Positions 35,786-43,336 of a stretch of DNA of 54,072 nucleotides are shown piece by piece. Position 1 is the stretch's first letter; the number at the start of each line of letters is the position of its first letter. Under the pieces are notes generated by a model. The model was not told the origin of the DNA. It ran no database searches and worked only from the letters and a program-made list of their open reading frames with translations. The stretch is from positions 1-54,072 of the forward strand of contig JAUYUA010000078.1 of the NCBI GenBank assembly GCA_030694935.1, given 5' to 3'. A program made the translations under genes and the position numbers. Source of the DNA: Lutibacter sp. (GTDB lineage Bacteria > Bacteroidota > Bacteroidia > Flavobacteriales > Flavobacteriaceae).

Positions 35786-36760
35786 ATGAAAAAGATCGGA
35801 CTTTTATTGGCATTTATCTCCATGCTGATTTCCTGTGATACAGGCAACAATAAAAAAGTGCTGCAAGAAGCAAACGGCCGAATGAACAATTTGCTGATCG
35901 TTATGAAAAATAGCGAATGGCAAGGCGAAATTGGCGATGAATTGCGAAAAATTATTGCAGAACCAGTAATTGGATTGCCACAACCTGAAGCACAATTTGA
36001 AGTGACCCAAGTGCCGCCAGAAAGTTTCGGAAGTATGTTTAAAGCCAGCAGAAGTATATTAAACGTTGGCATTGGCGCTGAAAATTCTTTTTCGGCCATT
36101 TCAAATGTATATGCCGAGCCGCAAAAAATTATCACCATTACCGGAAAAGACAAAGAATCGCTGATTCTTGAAATTCAGAAAAACGCAAAAGCACTTATCT
36201 CCGGATTTAAAACCGCCGATTTGCTCACCGTGCAACGTTCAATTTATAAAAATTACTGGGATCCGACAAAAATGGAAACCTTTACCAAAAACGGCTATTC
36301 CCTAAAAATTCCAAAAACCTTCAGCAAAGTTGACGATACTGGAGATTTTGTTTGGTACAGGATGCGTTTAGACGGCGGAAACAGCATGGAATTGTTTTCC
36401 TACACGGTTCCAATTCAATCTATTGATGACGAAAACGGAAACAATCTTGTGGCGATAAGGGACACCATCGGCAAAAAACATATCCCAGGTCAAATTGAAG
36501 GATCTTATATGATTACAGAAGCTGCGTACACGCCACATATTTTTGAGGTAAAACTTGATGGAAAAAAAGCCCTGGAAGCAAAAGGAAAATGGGAAGTGAA
36601 AGGCGTTTATATGGCTGGCCCGTTTTTAAGTTATTCCATTATCGACAAGGCAAAAAACAGGTTGGTGGTGGTTGAAGGTTTAACCTACGCGCCATCAATT
36701 AACAAACGCGACTATATGTTTGAACTGGAGGCGATTATGAAAACAATTAAGATAAATTAA
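35786..36760 (+). CDS. DUF4837 family lipoprotein
   Basis: The 324-residue protein has a lipoprotein signal (MLISCDTG, cysteine at about residue 18) and matches DUF4837, a Bacteroidota family of unknown function that I recognise by its position after the transglycosylase and by its ANGRMNNLLIVMKNSEWQGE opening. It likely sits in an outer or inner membrane leaflet facing the periplasm. Without repeat copy D its start would overlap the preceding stop (TAATG). Confidence 0.82.
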   Translation: MKKIGLLLAFISMLISCDTGNNKKVLQEANGRMNNLLIVMKNSEWQGEIGDELRKIIAEPVIGLPQPEAQFEVTQVPPESFGSMFKASRSILNVGIGAENSFSAISNVYAEPQKIITITGKDKESLILEIQKNAKALISGFKTADLLTVQRSIYKNYWDPTKMETFTKNGYSLKIPKTFSKVDDTGDFVWYRMRLDGGNSMELFSYTVPIQSIDDENGNNLVAIRDTIGKKHIPGQIEGSYMITEAAYTPHIFEVKLDGKKALEAKGKWEVKGVYMAGPFLSYSIIDKAKNRLVVVEGLTYAPSINKRDYMFELEAIMKTIKIN

Positions 36761-36789
36761 GAAGAATATTATAGTTCTATAATTTATAT

Positions 36790-36871
36790 GGCTGACTAAA
36801 AAGAAATTTCCGTCAACCTGAACTTGTTTCAGGTTCTCATAATGGCGGATTTTAACACTTTTTAGACAGCC
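36790..36871. repeat. 82-bp imperfect palindrome, MITE-like
   Basis: The ends GGCTGACTAAAAAG (36790-36803) and CTTTTTAGACAGCC (36858-36871) are inverted copies with one mismatch. Inside, AACCTGAA (36815-36822) pairs with TTCAGGTT (36828-36835), and AAATTTCCG faces CGGATTTT. The whole unit can fold into one long hairpin. It has no coding capacity. Confidence 0.65.
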
Positions 36872-37066
36872 TCGTTTTTTCCAAACTTAACCTTTGTTTG
36901 AAATAAGTACCAAATACCAACGGCACTTACATTTATTATTCCTAAATTTAGCAAATGCAACAACCCAATGTTGCGTTTGAATAAAAATAATTGCTAAAAT
37001 TCAAAACAAATAAATAAATAAATAAGGTTTGTTATTTGGCAGATTAGCACACAAGTTAATTACCAA
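36872..37066. other. AT-rich spacer
   Basis: No gene, RNA or strong repeat is visible apart from a short AAATAAATAAATAA run near 37008-37024. Confidence 0.4.
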
Positions 37067-37094
37067 TTGAGCAAAAAAAGAATTTGTAACTTTG
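37067..37094 (+). promoter_or_regulatory. Promoter of the ImmA/IrrE-PIN operon
   Basis: TTG at 37067-37069, a 17-base spacer and TAACTTTG at 37087-37094 match the flavobacterial consensus well. Transcription would begin near 37101, about 22 nt before the proposed start codon. Confidence 0.55.
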
Positions 37095-37122
37095 CAGACT
37101 GAAAATTAAAAACTAAAGATTC

Positions 37123-38277
37123 TTGAAAGTAGAACATAATATATCGAGATTGAAATACCTTCTGAAAATGTATAAACTTTCAGCAAAGGAGTTTTTATCA
37201 ATAATCAGTAATGGTTTGAAAAATCCAATTATCGAGAGTGATATTTTTTCTGAAAGGATAGAAATTAGTTACTTAAAGAGAATTGATAAAGTTTTTGAGA
37301 AAGGAATTCATTACTATTTGGATCCAAAAGCACCTGAAAATGCAAAAGAAGCCAGTATTTTTTTTAGAAAAGATAATTTTGGTACTGATTTGAATTTTAG
37401 GGCAAAAAAAATAGTTAGCCAATTCGAGGAACTAAAAATCTCAATAGCAGCTATTGCTAAATTAGCTGATTTGAACACAAAAAGAAAAATACCAAAGTTT
37501 AGTCTAAATGATAATCCAGAAATAATAGCCAGCGAATTTAGAAAAATTCTCTATCCAACATTTACATCAAAACGAAGAGATTTTCTTAAATCTTTAATAT
37601 CAAAGTTTGCCGAAAATAATATTTTAGTTTTTGAGTTTGTTGAAACTCACAGTAGAAAAGAAAAAGCAAATATAGATGGGTTTTTCTTAAAACCAAATGT
37701 CATTGTATTAAAGCGACACCAATCTTTTAGAAGGGAGATTTTCACTCTTGCTCACGAATTAGGTCATTTTTTACTTGAGAAAGAAGAAATTGAATTACTT
37801 GATTATAGTGTGATTGCGGATAAGCATTTGTCCAAAATTGAAAGATGGTGTAATGACTTTGCTTACTATTTCTTAATTGGCGAATATGGAAAGGACATGA
37901 AAAATTTAGAGAAAGCAAGTTCTTCAAATGATTATCACCATGATTTATTAAGAACAATATCAGAAAACACTCATTTAAGTCAAATCGCTTTATTTACTAG
38001 ACTTTTATTTCAAAGCCAAATAAGTCAAAAAAACTATAATTTAGTTAGAGTAGACTTTGAAGAGCAGTCTAAAAAACACCAAGAAGAAAAAGAGCGTGAA
38101 AAAGAATTGCAAAGAGAACAAGGAATTAAACAACGTGGTTCTATTGCCAAACCAATCCCCTCTCCCTTGTTTATTTCAACAATTCAAGCAGCTTTTTATG
38201 AAGGCATCATAAATGAATATGAAGTTTGTAAAAAACTAAATATTAAACCAGAGAACTTAAGCAAATTTATTCAATGA
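37123..38277 (+). CDS. ImmA/IrrE family metallo-endopeptidase
   Basis: The 384-residue protein holds the zinc motif HELGH (His211, Glu212, His215; FTLAHELGHFLLEKEE), typical of COG2856 proteases that cut repressors or antitoxins. The N-terminal about 100 residues are helical; the C-terminus has a charged stretch (EEKEREKELQREQG) and a small helical tail. The frame opens with TTG 37123; the first ATG, 15 codons later, would cut into the first helix. It overlaps the following PIN gene by ATGA. Confidence 0.82.
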   Translation: MKVEHNISRLKYLLKMYKLSAKEFLSIISNGLKNPIIESDIFSERIEISYLKRIDKVFEKGIHYYLDPKAPENAKEASIFFRKDNFGTDLNFRAKKIVSQFEELKISIAAIAKLADLNTKRKIPKFSLNDNPEIIASEFRKILYPTFTSKRRDFLKSLISKFAENNILVFEFVETHSRKEKANIDGFFLKPNVIVLKRHQSFRREIFTLAHELGHFLLEKEEIELLDYSVIADKHLSKIERWCNDFAYYFLIGEYGKDMKNLEKASSSNDYHHDLLRTISENTHLSQIALFTRLLFQSQISQKNYNLVRVDFEEQSKKHQEEKEREKELQREQGIKQRGSIAKPIPSPLFISTIQAAFYEGIINEYEVCKKLNIKPENLSKFIQ

Positions 38278-38846
38278 TTGTAGTAATTGATACAAGTTCA
38301 TTATTGTCCTTGGTTCGTTATTACTTACCATTTGACCAAAATAAAAAGTTGTTTAATCTAATTAAACAGGAGATTCAAAACCATAATATAATTATTATTG
38401 ATGAGGTTTTAAATGAATGCAAATCTGTTTCGGGTAAATTAGTTGTTAAAAAATTGAATTTTTTAATTAACAAAGAGTTTTTGAATTTGTTTAAGATTCC
38501 AACTAAAACAGAAAATTTAATTCCGCCTTCACCAACAAAATTTTACAACCTTGTAAATAATACTTTTATAACTACAAATGCTAAGCGTTTAAATAGTGCT
38601 CAAATGGAGCAACAAAAAAGGGAATTTTTAGGTTCAGCAGATGCGAAGATGATCATATATCTGCTAAATAAAATTAATTCAAATTCTTTTGAAAAATTAT
38701 TCCTTGTAACTGAAGAAACCGAAGGCAGCAATGATCAAAAAGCATTTAAAAAATTGCCAGCAATCTGCAAAATTCTTAACATAGAAGTTAAAACTCTTCC
38801 AGAATTATTAGAACTATATAGTGAGATTAATATCAAATTCGAGTAA
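38274..38846 (+). CDS. PIN-like protein, DUF4411 type
   Basis: The 190-residue protein starts IVVIDTSSLLSLVRYY with the PIN aspartate Asp6, and has IIDEVLNECKS and GSADAKMIIYLL carrying further acidic residues, as in DUF4411. These are predicted Mg2+ ribonucleases. Translational coupling (ATGA) to an ImmA/IrrE protease indicates a two-gene toxin-antitoxin or stress module. Confidence 0.78.
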   Translation: MIVVIDTSSLLSLVRYYLPFDQNKKLFNLIKQEIQNHNIIIIDEVLNECKSVSGKLVVKKLNFLINKEFLNLFKIPTKTENLIPPSPTKFYNLVNNTFITTNAKRLNSAQMEQQKREFLGSADAKMIIYLLNKINSNSFEKLFLVTEETEGSNDQKAFKKLPAICKILNIEVKTLPELLELYSEINIKFE

Positions 38847-38987
38847 GAAAGCGAGTGGCTAAAAATTGTATAATAAAATGCTCCTCTTTGTTAAAAAGTA
38901 ACTTTTAAAATTAATAAAAACATGAGGGAATTAAAGTTATAAACTTTCAATTTTTAATAACCTAAACCATTATAGGACTTACCCCCC

Positions 38988-39022
38988 AAACAAAAAGCGC
39001 CCTTTTCAAGGCGCCTTTTGTT
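38988..39022. terminator. Terminator after glnS
   Basis: AAACAAAAAGCGCC and GGCGCCTTTTGTTT form a long stem around CTTTTCAA. It lies between the convergent PIN and glnS genes and works on both strands. Confidence 0.8.
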
Positions 39023-39040
39023 TAATATAATTTCGTAAAC

Positions 39041-40720
39041 CTATTCCTCCATTTTAGCCCAGCTGTCTCTCAACGGCACGGTTCTGTTGAAAACCAAATG
39101 GAATTCGGTGGTGTCTTTATCAACACAAAAATACCCCAAACGTTGAAACTGGAATCGGTCCAAAACATTGGCTTCTTTTAAACTTGGCTCCACAAAAGCT
39201 TCCAAAACTGTTAAAGAATCGGGATTTAAAAAGTCTTTGAAATCCTTGTCTTTTTGGCTGTCTGGCGCTTCTTCCGTAAACAAACGGTCGTAAACCCGCA
39301 CTTCTGCTTTTACGGCGTGTTTTATGGAAACCCAGTGCAGCGTACCTTTAACTTTACGCTGACTTGCTTCTGTGCCGCTTCCGCTTAAACTTTCGGTGTC
39401 ATACGTACAGTGAATTTCGGTAATTTCCCCGTTTTCGTCCTTTACCACCGATTCAGCTTTTATAATATAGGCGTTTTTCAAACGCACTTCATTTCCTAAT
39501 TTTAAGCGGAAGAATTTTTTGTTTGCTTCTTCTCTAAAATCTTCTTTTTCAATATAAATTTCTCGGCTAAAAGGAACTTCTCTAAATCCGGCACTTTCGT
39601 CTTCCTGATTGTTTTCAGCAGTTAACCATTCTTCTTTTCCTTCAGGATAATTGGTGATTACAACTTTTACAGGATCTAAAACAGCCATCACGCGTGGTGC
39701 TGTTTTGTTTAAATCATCTTTAATGCAATATTCAAGCAACGCCACATCAGTTACGTTATCTCGCTTGGAAATTCCTGCGGTTTCACTAAAAGTTCTGATA
39801 GATTCTGGCGTGTAACCTCTTCTTCTTAAGCCTGAAATGGTTGGCATTCTTGGATCATCCCAACCAGTAACAATGCCTTCTTCAACCAATTGCAGCAATT
39901 TGCGTTTGCTCATTACCGTATAGCTCAAATTTCTTCGCGCAAATTCGCGTTGTTTCGGACGCAATTTTGCGGGATCGTAAACTTGGTCAACATACCAATC
40001 ATATAAATCTCGGTGACTTTTAAACTCCAGCGTACAAATAGAATGTGAAATTTGCTCCAAATAATCGCTTTCGCCGTGCGTCCAGTCGTACATCGGATAA
40101 ATACACCAATCATTTCCTGTTCTGTGGTGGTGTCTTTTTAAAATGCGGTACATAATTGGGTCTCGCATATGCATATTCACGTGTTTCATATCAATTTTTG
40201 CGCGCAAAACGTGAGAACCCTCTTCAAAATCACCATTTTTCATTTTTAAAAACAGCGCTAAATTTTCTTCAATTGATCTGTTTCGGTTCTTACTGTCGGT
40301 TCCCGGTTCGGTTGGCGTTCCTTTTTGCAAAGCCATTTCTTCCGATGATTGGTCATCAACATACGCTTTTCCGTTTTTTATAATTTCCACAGCCCAATCA
40401 TACAATTGCTGAAAATAGTCCGATGAATACAATTCTTTGTCCCACGTAAAACCCAGCCATTGCACATCGTGTTTTATGGAATCAACATATTCCTGTTCCT
40501 CTTTAGCCGGATTTGTGTCGTCAAAACGCAGGTTCACCGGCGCATTGTAGCGCAATCCCAAACCAAAATTCAAACAAATGGAAGCCGCGTGGCCAATATG
40601 CAAATAACCATTCGGTTCAGGCGGAAATCTAAATCGTAATTTGTCTTGGGTCAAACCGTTTGCCAAATCATCTTCAATAATTTGCTCAATAAAATTCAGC
40701 GATTTTTTTTCTTCATTCAT
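39041..40720 (-). CDS. glnS: Glutaminyl-tRNA synthetase
   Basis: I use the ATG at 40720, giving 559 residues; an upstream in-frame ATG would add 16 residues unlike the family. Class I signatures are HIGH at residues 41-44 (GYLHIGHA) and the MSKRK form of KMSKS with Lys272. The C-terminal beta-barrel anticodon-binding domain is complete. It charges tRNA-Gln directly. Confidence 0.96.
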   Translation of the reverse strand: MNEEKKSLNFIEQIIEDDLANGLTQDKLRFRFPPEPNGYLHIGHAASICLNFGLGLRYNAPVNLRFDDTNPAKEEQEYVDSIKHDVQWLGFTWDKELYSSDYFQQLYDWAVEIIKNGKAYVDDQSSEEMALQKGTPTEPGTDSKNRNRSIEENLALFLKMKNGDFEEGSHVLRAKIDMKHVNMHMRDPIMYRILKRHHHRTGNDWCIYPMYDWTHGESDYLEQISHSICTLEFKSHRDLYDWYVDQVYDPAKLRPKQREFARRNLSYTVMSKRKLLQLVEEGIVTGWDDPRMPTISGLRRRGYTPESIRTFSETAGISKRDNVTDVALLEYCIKDDLNKTAPRVMAVLDPVKVVITNYPEGKEEWLTAENNQEDESAGFREVPFSREIYIEKEDFREEANKKFFRLKLGNEVRLKNAYIIKAESVVKDENGEITEIHCTYDTESLSGSGTEASQRKVKGTLHWVSIKHAVKAEVRVYDRLFTEEAPDSQKDKDFKDFLNPDSLTVLEAFVEPSLKEANVLDRFQFQRLGYFCVDKDTTEFHLVFNRTVPLRDSWAKMEE

Positions 40721-40743
40721 AATAACATCAGACTTATAAGTTG

Positions 40744-40777
40744 CAAAATTATTGATTTTTTTCGGCAATAACTACAA
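40744..40777 (-). promoter_or_regulatory. Candidate glnS promoter
   Basis: On the minus strand TTG (40775-40777) is followed after 23 bases by TAATTTTG (40744-40751), 23 bp before the ATG. Confidence 0.4.
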
Positions 40778-40836
40778 AATCACACTGCATATTCAACAAA
40801 GGCGTAACTCCATCATTTTTAAAGCATTTTTTTGGG

Positions 40837-40970
40837 CCTGCCGACCTTTTCGGTTGGCGTTCCCCGCCAACTGGCGGGGTCGGGCTTTCACTACTCGCAT
40901 TTTTTAGTTGCGAAAAGCAACAAAAAAAGTGCTCAAACACGCCGTTCAATCCCTAATGCAAATGATTTAC
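40837..40970 (+). repeat. GGGCGTTCCCC-type interspersed repeat, copy 2
   Basis: It contains CCTGCCGACCTTTTCGGTTG, the hairpin CCCCGCC-AAC-TGGCGGGG, TCGGGCTTTCACTACTCGC, GTTGC-GAAAA-GCAAC and GTGCTCAAACACGCCGTTCA. This copy lacks the extra CCTGCCGGCAGG palindrome found in copies 1 and 3. Confidence 0.75.
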
Positions 40971-41008
40971 GATTTTTGAATTACGATTTTAGAATTTTAA
41001 AATGACGT

Positions 41009-41200
41009 ATTTTTTGCGGGCTTTGCGCATTTTCTTTGCGGGCTTTGCGGTTAAATGCTAATTTTGTTTGAATTGATTTTTTATAACTTTTTACTTGTTT
41101 TTTATCATAGAATACGCAGCTTGAATTAATAATGGATAATAAATATTTTTCTGGCGACCTTTGCAGTTTTCCTTTGCGTTGCTTGCGGTTAAAAAACAAT
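41009..41200. repeat. TTTGCGGGCTTTGCG-type repeat cluster
   Basis: Short imperfect units such as TTTGCGGGCTTTGCGCATTT, CTTTGCGGTTAA and CCTTTGCGTTGCTTGCGGTTAA occur in two blocks. The reverse complement (AACCGCAAG...ACGCAAAG) recurs at 53469-53610. Confidence 0.65.
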
Positions 41201-41282
41201 TTTGTTTGAATATATGTCTAACAATTTTTCTTCCTGATTAGGTATCTTTTTTATTACTTTACCTAAAATAATTCCCCCTTCG

Positions 41283-41422
41283 GGGCAATGTCATTAAGTT
41301 AAGGAAATATTTGTCATTCCGACAAAGGAGGAATCGCAACAAATGAGCACGTATGATGAGATTCCTCGTGCCTCGGAAGGACAAAAAAAAGGAGTAAATC
41401 TCTTAACTTAATGACATTGCCC
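41283..41422. repeat. 140-bp palindromic MITE-like element
   Basis: Terminal inverted repeats of 21 bp are perfect (41283-41303 and 41402-41422; GGCAATGTCATTAAGTTAAG and its complement). The interior also pairs: TTTGTCATTCCGA with TCGGAAGGACAAA, and GAGGAATC with GATTCCTC. The element has no coding capacity and is flanked by CCCCCTTCGGGG-type sequence and GGGTTAGGGGGC. Confidence 0.75.
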
Positions 41423-41449
41423 TTCGGGGGTTAGGGGGCACTTCCGACT

Positions 41450-41480
41450 TCCGACTTCCGACTTCCGACTTCTGACTTTT
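41450..41480. repeat. CTTCCGA tandem repeat
   Basis: Four consecutive ACTTCCG units precede a CTTCTGACTTTT end. The reverse type GGAAGTC/GGAAGAC recurs at 41871-41970 and 26427-26460. Confidence 0.7.
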
Positions 41481-41485
41481 AGAGT

Positions 41486-41493
41486 TATCTTTG
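41486..41493 (+). promoter_or_regulatory. Candidate -7 box for folB
   Basis: TATCTTTG matches TAnnTTTG and sits 17 bp before the folB ATG, directly after the CTTCCGA repeat. Confidence 0.4.
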
Positions 41494-41510
41494 CCTAAAA
41501 TGTTTTTAAA

Positions 41511-41870
41511 ATGGGAATTATAAAGTTAAAAAATATACGGGTTTACGCCTATCATGGCTGTTTGCTTGAAGAAGGGAAAATTGGTTCCGATTATCGCGTG
41601 GACGTTTCTGTAAATGCAAATTTAAACTTATCAGCACAAAGCGATAACCTTGCAGATACGGTAGATTATGTTCATTTAAACAAAATTGTGAAACAGGAAA
41701 TGGCCATTCGTTCTAAATTATTGGAAACGGTGGTGAAACGCATTTTGGACCGGATTTTTCTTGAAATTCCTTTGGTTGAAGAAGCTGTTGTTGCCGTTTC
41801 AAAAATAAATCCGCCAATCGGCGGCAATGTGGCGATGGTGACCGTTGAGATGCGTAAAGAAAGAAGTTGA
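41511..41870 (+). CDS. folB: Dihydroneopterin aldolase
   Basis: The 119-residue protein matches FolB over its full length: IRVYAYHGCLLEEGKIGSDY, DTVDYVHLNKIV and the C-terminal VSKINPPIGGNVAMVTVEM. It converts dihydroneopterin to 6-hydroxymethyl-dihydropterin in folate synthesis. It is isolated among repeats. Confidence 0.93.
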   Translation: MGIIKLKNIRVYAYHGCLLEEGKIGSDYRVDVSVNANLNLSAQSDNLADTVDYVHLNKIVKQEMAIRSKLLETVVKRILDRIFLEIPLVEEAVVAVSKINPPIGGNVAMVTVEMRKERS

Positions 41871-41970
41871 GAAGACCGAAGACGGATGACGGAAGTCGGA
41901 AGACGGAAGTTCACGAAGACGGAAGACGGAAGCTTGCCTGCCGGAGGCAGGACCGAAGACGGAAGACCGA
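41871..41970. repeat. GGAAGACGGAAGTC low-complexity repeat with GC palindrome
   Basis: About a dozen GAAGAC/GGAAGTC units run directly from the folB stop. They are interrupted at 41932-41950 by GCTTGCCTGCCGGAGGCAGG, a variant of the GC-rich palindrome. Confidence 0.65.
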
Positions 41971-42022
41971 AGAATGATGCAAAATATAATAATCGTAAAT
42001 CGTAAATCCAAAATTGTAAATC

Positions 42023-42140
42023 ATTTTGCGTTAGCAATTGCAGCGGCATCCTTTTTTGTAGCGAAGCGAAAAAAAAGATATAGCGGAAAGTGCGACCTGC
42101 CTGCCGGCAGGCAGGCCTGCCAGCTGGAGGGGAACGCCCA
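42023..42140 (-). repeat. GGGCGTTCCCC-type repeat, diverged copy 4
   Basis: Read on the minus strand it goes GGGCGTTCCCCTCCAGCTGG, the GC palindrome (42095-42116, containing CCTGCCGGCAGG), CACTTTCCGCTATATC, TTTCGCTTCGCTACAAAAAA and GCTAACGCAAAATG. It shares the ends with copies 1-3 but has a different middle. Confidence 0.65.
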
Positions 42141-42189
42141 TAAGATAAGTAAAAGACACAAAATTATAAAGTCTAAAATCATAGTCAAC

Positions 42190-42265
42190 AATTGCACAAT
42201 TAAACGATTACACGGCTCAACAATCAAACAATTCAACAAATCCGCAGTTAAACGATTATACAATT
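42190..42265. repeat. TTAAACGATTA/CAACAATT low-complexity repeat
   Basis: Units such as CAATTAAACGATTACA, CAATCAAACAATTCAACAA and GTTAAACGATTATACAA repeat here. A similar string (TTAACGGTTAAATAAATAAA) lies at 52840-52870. Confidence 0.5.
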
Positions 42266-42297
42266 AAAAAAAAATTGTAAATTTGCAATCCGATAAT

Positions 42298-42368
42298 GGC
42301 GTTTTGGCCGAGTGGCTAGGCAGAGGTCTGCAAAACCTCGTACAGCGGTTCGAATCCGCTAGACGCCT
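42298..42368 (+). tRNA. tRNA-Cys (GCA anticodon)
   Basis: A full cloverleaf can be drawn: acceptor GGCGTTT / AGACGCC, D-arm GCC...GGC, anticodon arm GAGGT-CTGCAAA-ACCTC with anticodon GCA, short variable loop GTAC, and T-arm AGCGG-TTCGAAT-CCGCT. The discriminator is T and CCA is not encoded. The length of 71 nt is typical for tRNA-Cys. Confidence 0.96.
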
Positions 42369-42372
42369 CATC

Positions 42373-42403
42373 AAAAACCCAAGCAAACCGCTTGGGTTTT
42401 TTG
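42373..42403 (+). terminator. Terminator after tRNA-Cys
   Basis: AAAACCCAAGC and GCTTGGGTTTTTT form a strong stem with a T-run, 5 bp after the tRNA. Confidence 0.88.
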
Positions 42404-42417
42404 TTTTCTTTAACACC

Positions 42418-42445
42418 TTGTTAAAAATAAATTCTTGTATCTTTG
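42418..42445 (+). promoter_or_regulatory. Promoter of the MBL-fold hydrolase gene
   Basis: TTG at 42418-42420, a 17-base spacer and TATCTTTG at 42438-42445 give a near-ideal flavobacterial promoter 16 bp before the ATG. Confidence 0.6.
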
Positions 42446-42461
42446 TGTTAAAGTTTTATTT

Positions 42462-43322
42462 ATGAAAATTTACCCCATTGAAACAGGGAACTTTAAACTG
42501 GACGGCGGCGCTATGTTTGGCGTAGTTCCTAAAGTAATTTGGAATCGCACAAACCCCGCAGATGAAAATAACTTAATAGATATGGCATTGCGCTGTTTGT
42601 TGATTGAAGACGGTGACCGCCTTATTTTAATTGACAACGGCACCGGAAACAAACAACCAGACAAGTTTTTTAGCTACTATTATTTCTTCGGAGACTTTTC
42701 GCTTGATGCCTCTTTGGCAAAATATGGTTTTCACAGAGACGATATTACCGATGTTTTTTTAACCCATTTGCATTTCGACCATTGCGGCGGAAGCATTCAG
42801 TGGAATAAAGACCGCACCGGCTATGAACCAGCGTTTAAAAACGCCAAATTTTGGAGCAATAAAAACCATTGGAAATGGGCGGTTGAACCAAATCCGAGAG
42901 AAAAAGCCTCGTTTTTGACAGAAAACATCAATCCAATCCAAGAGAGCGGACAACTGAATTTAGTGGATTTGCCAACCGGTGATTTTGCAAAAAACACGCC
43001 GCTTGGTTTCGATATTTTATTTGCAAACGGGCATACCGATAAACTGATGATTCCCCACATTCAATACCAAGGTAAAACCATTGTTTTTGTATCGGATTTG
43101 TTGCCGACCGTTGGGCATATTCCTTTGCCATACGTGATGGGATATGACACTCGTCCGCTTTTGACCATGGAAGAAAAAGACAAGTTCTTAAAGATTGCTG
43201 CCGACAATAATTATTTTTTGTTCTTTGAGCATGATGCCACCAATGAACTTTGTACCATAAAACACACCGAAAAAGGCGTGCGATTAAATCAAACCTATAC
43301 ATTTAACGAAGTATTTAATTAA
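42462..43322 (+). CDS. MBL-fold metallo-hydrolase
   Basis: The 286-residue protein starts at ATG 42462; an upstream frame extension overlaps the promoter and is unlikely. It has the metallo-beta-lactamase zinc motif THLHFDHCGG near residue 110, LIDNGTG upstream, FANGHTD as the third motif and a late FEHDA histidine. There is no signal peptide. Substrates of this branch include lactones and thioesters; the real one is unknown. Confidence 0.88.
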   Translation: MKIYPIETGNFKLDGGAMFGVVPKVIWNRTNPADENNLIDMALRCLLIEDGDRLILIDNGTGNKQPDKFFSYYYFFGDFSLDASLAKYGFHRDDITDVFLTHLHFDHCGGSIQWNKDRTGYEPAFKNAKFWSNKNHWKWAVEPNPREKASFLTENINPIQESGQLNLVDLPTGDFAKNTPLGFDILFANGHTDKLMIPHIQYQGKTIVFVSDLLPTVGHIPLPYVMGYDTRPLLTMEEKDKFLKIAADNNYFLFFEHDATNELCTIKHTEKGVRLNQTYTFNEVFN

Positions 43323-43336
43323 CACAAAACAAAAGA

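Noticed and set aside
22398-38846. A full anti-phage defence island
   Set aside because: The PIN modules are 13 kb apart with housekeeping genes between them, and no restriction, CBASS, retron or Cas components are visible.
40721-40768. N-terminal extension of GlnRS
   Set aside because: The extra 16 codons cover the likely promoter and transcript start and do not resemble the family.
41974-42267. Open frames on both strands giving PAGRQA-like peptides
   Set aside because: They are translations of the GC palindrome and neighbouring low-complexity repeats, with no start signal or family match.
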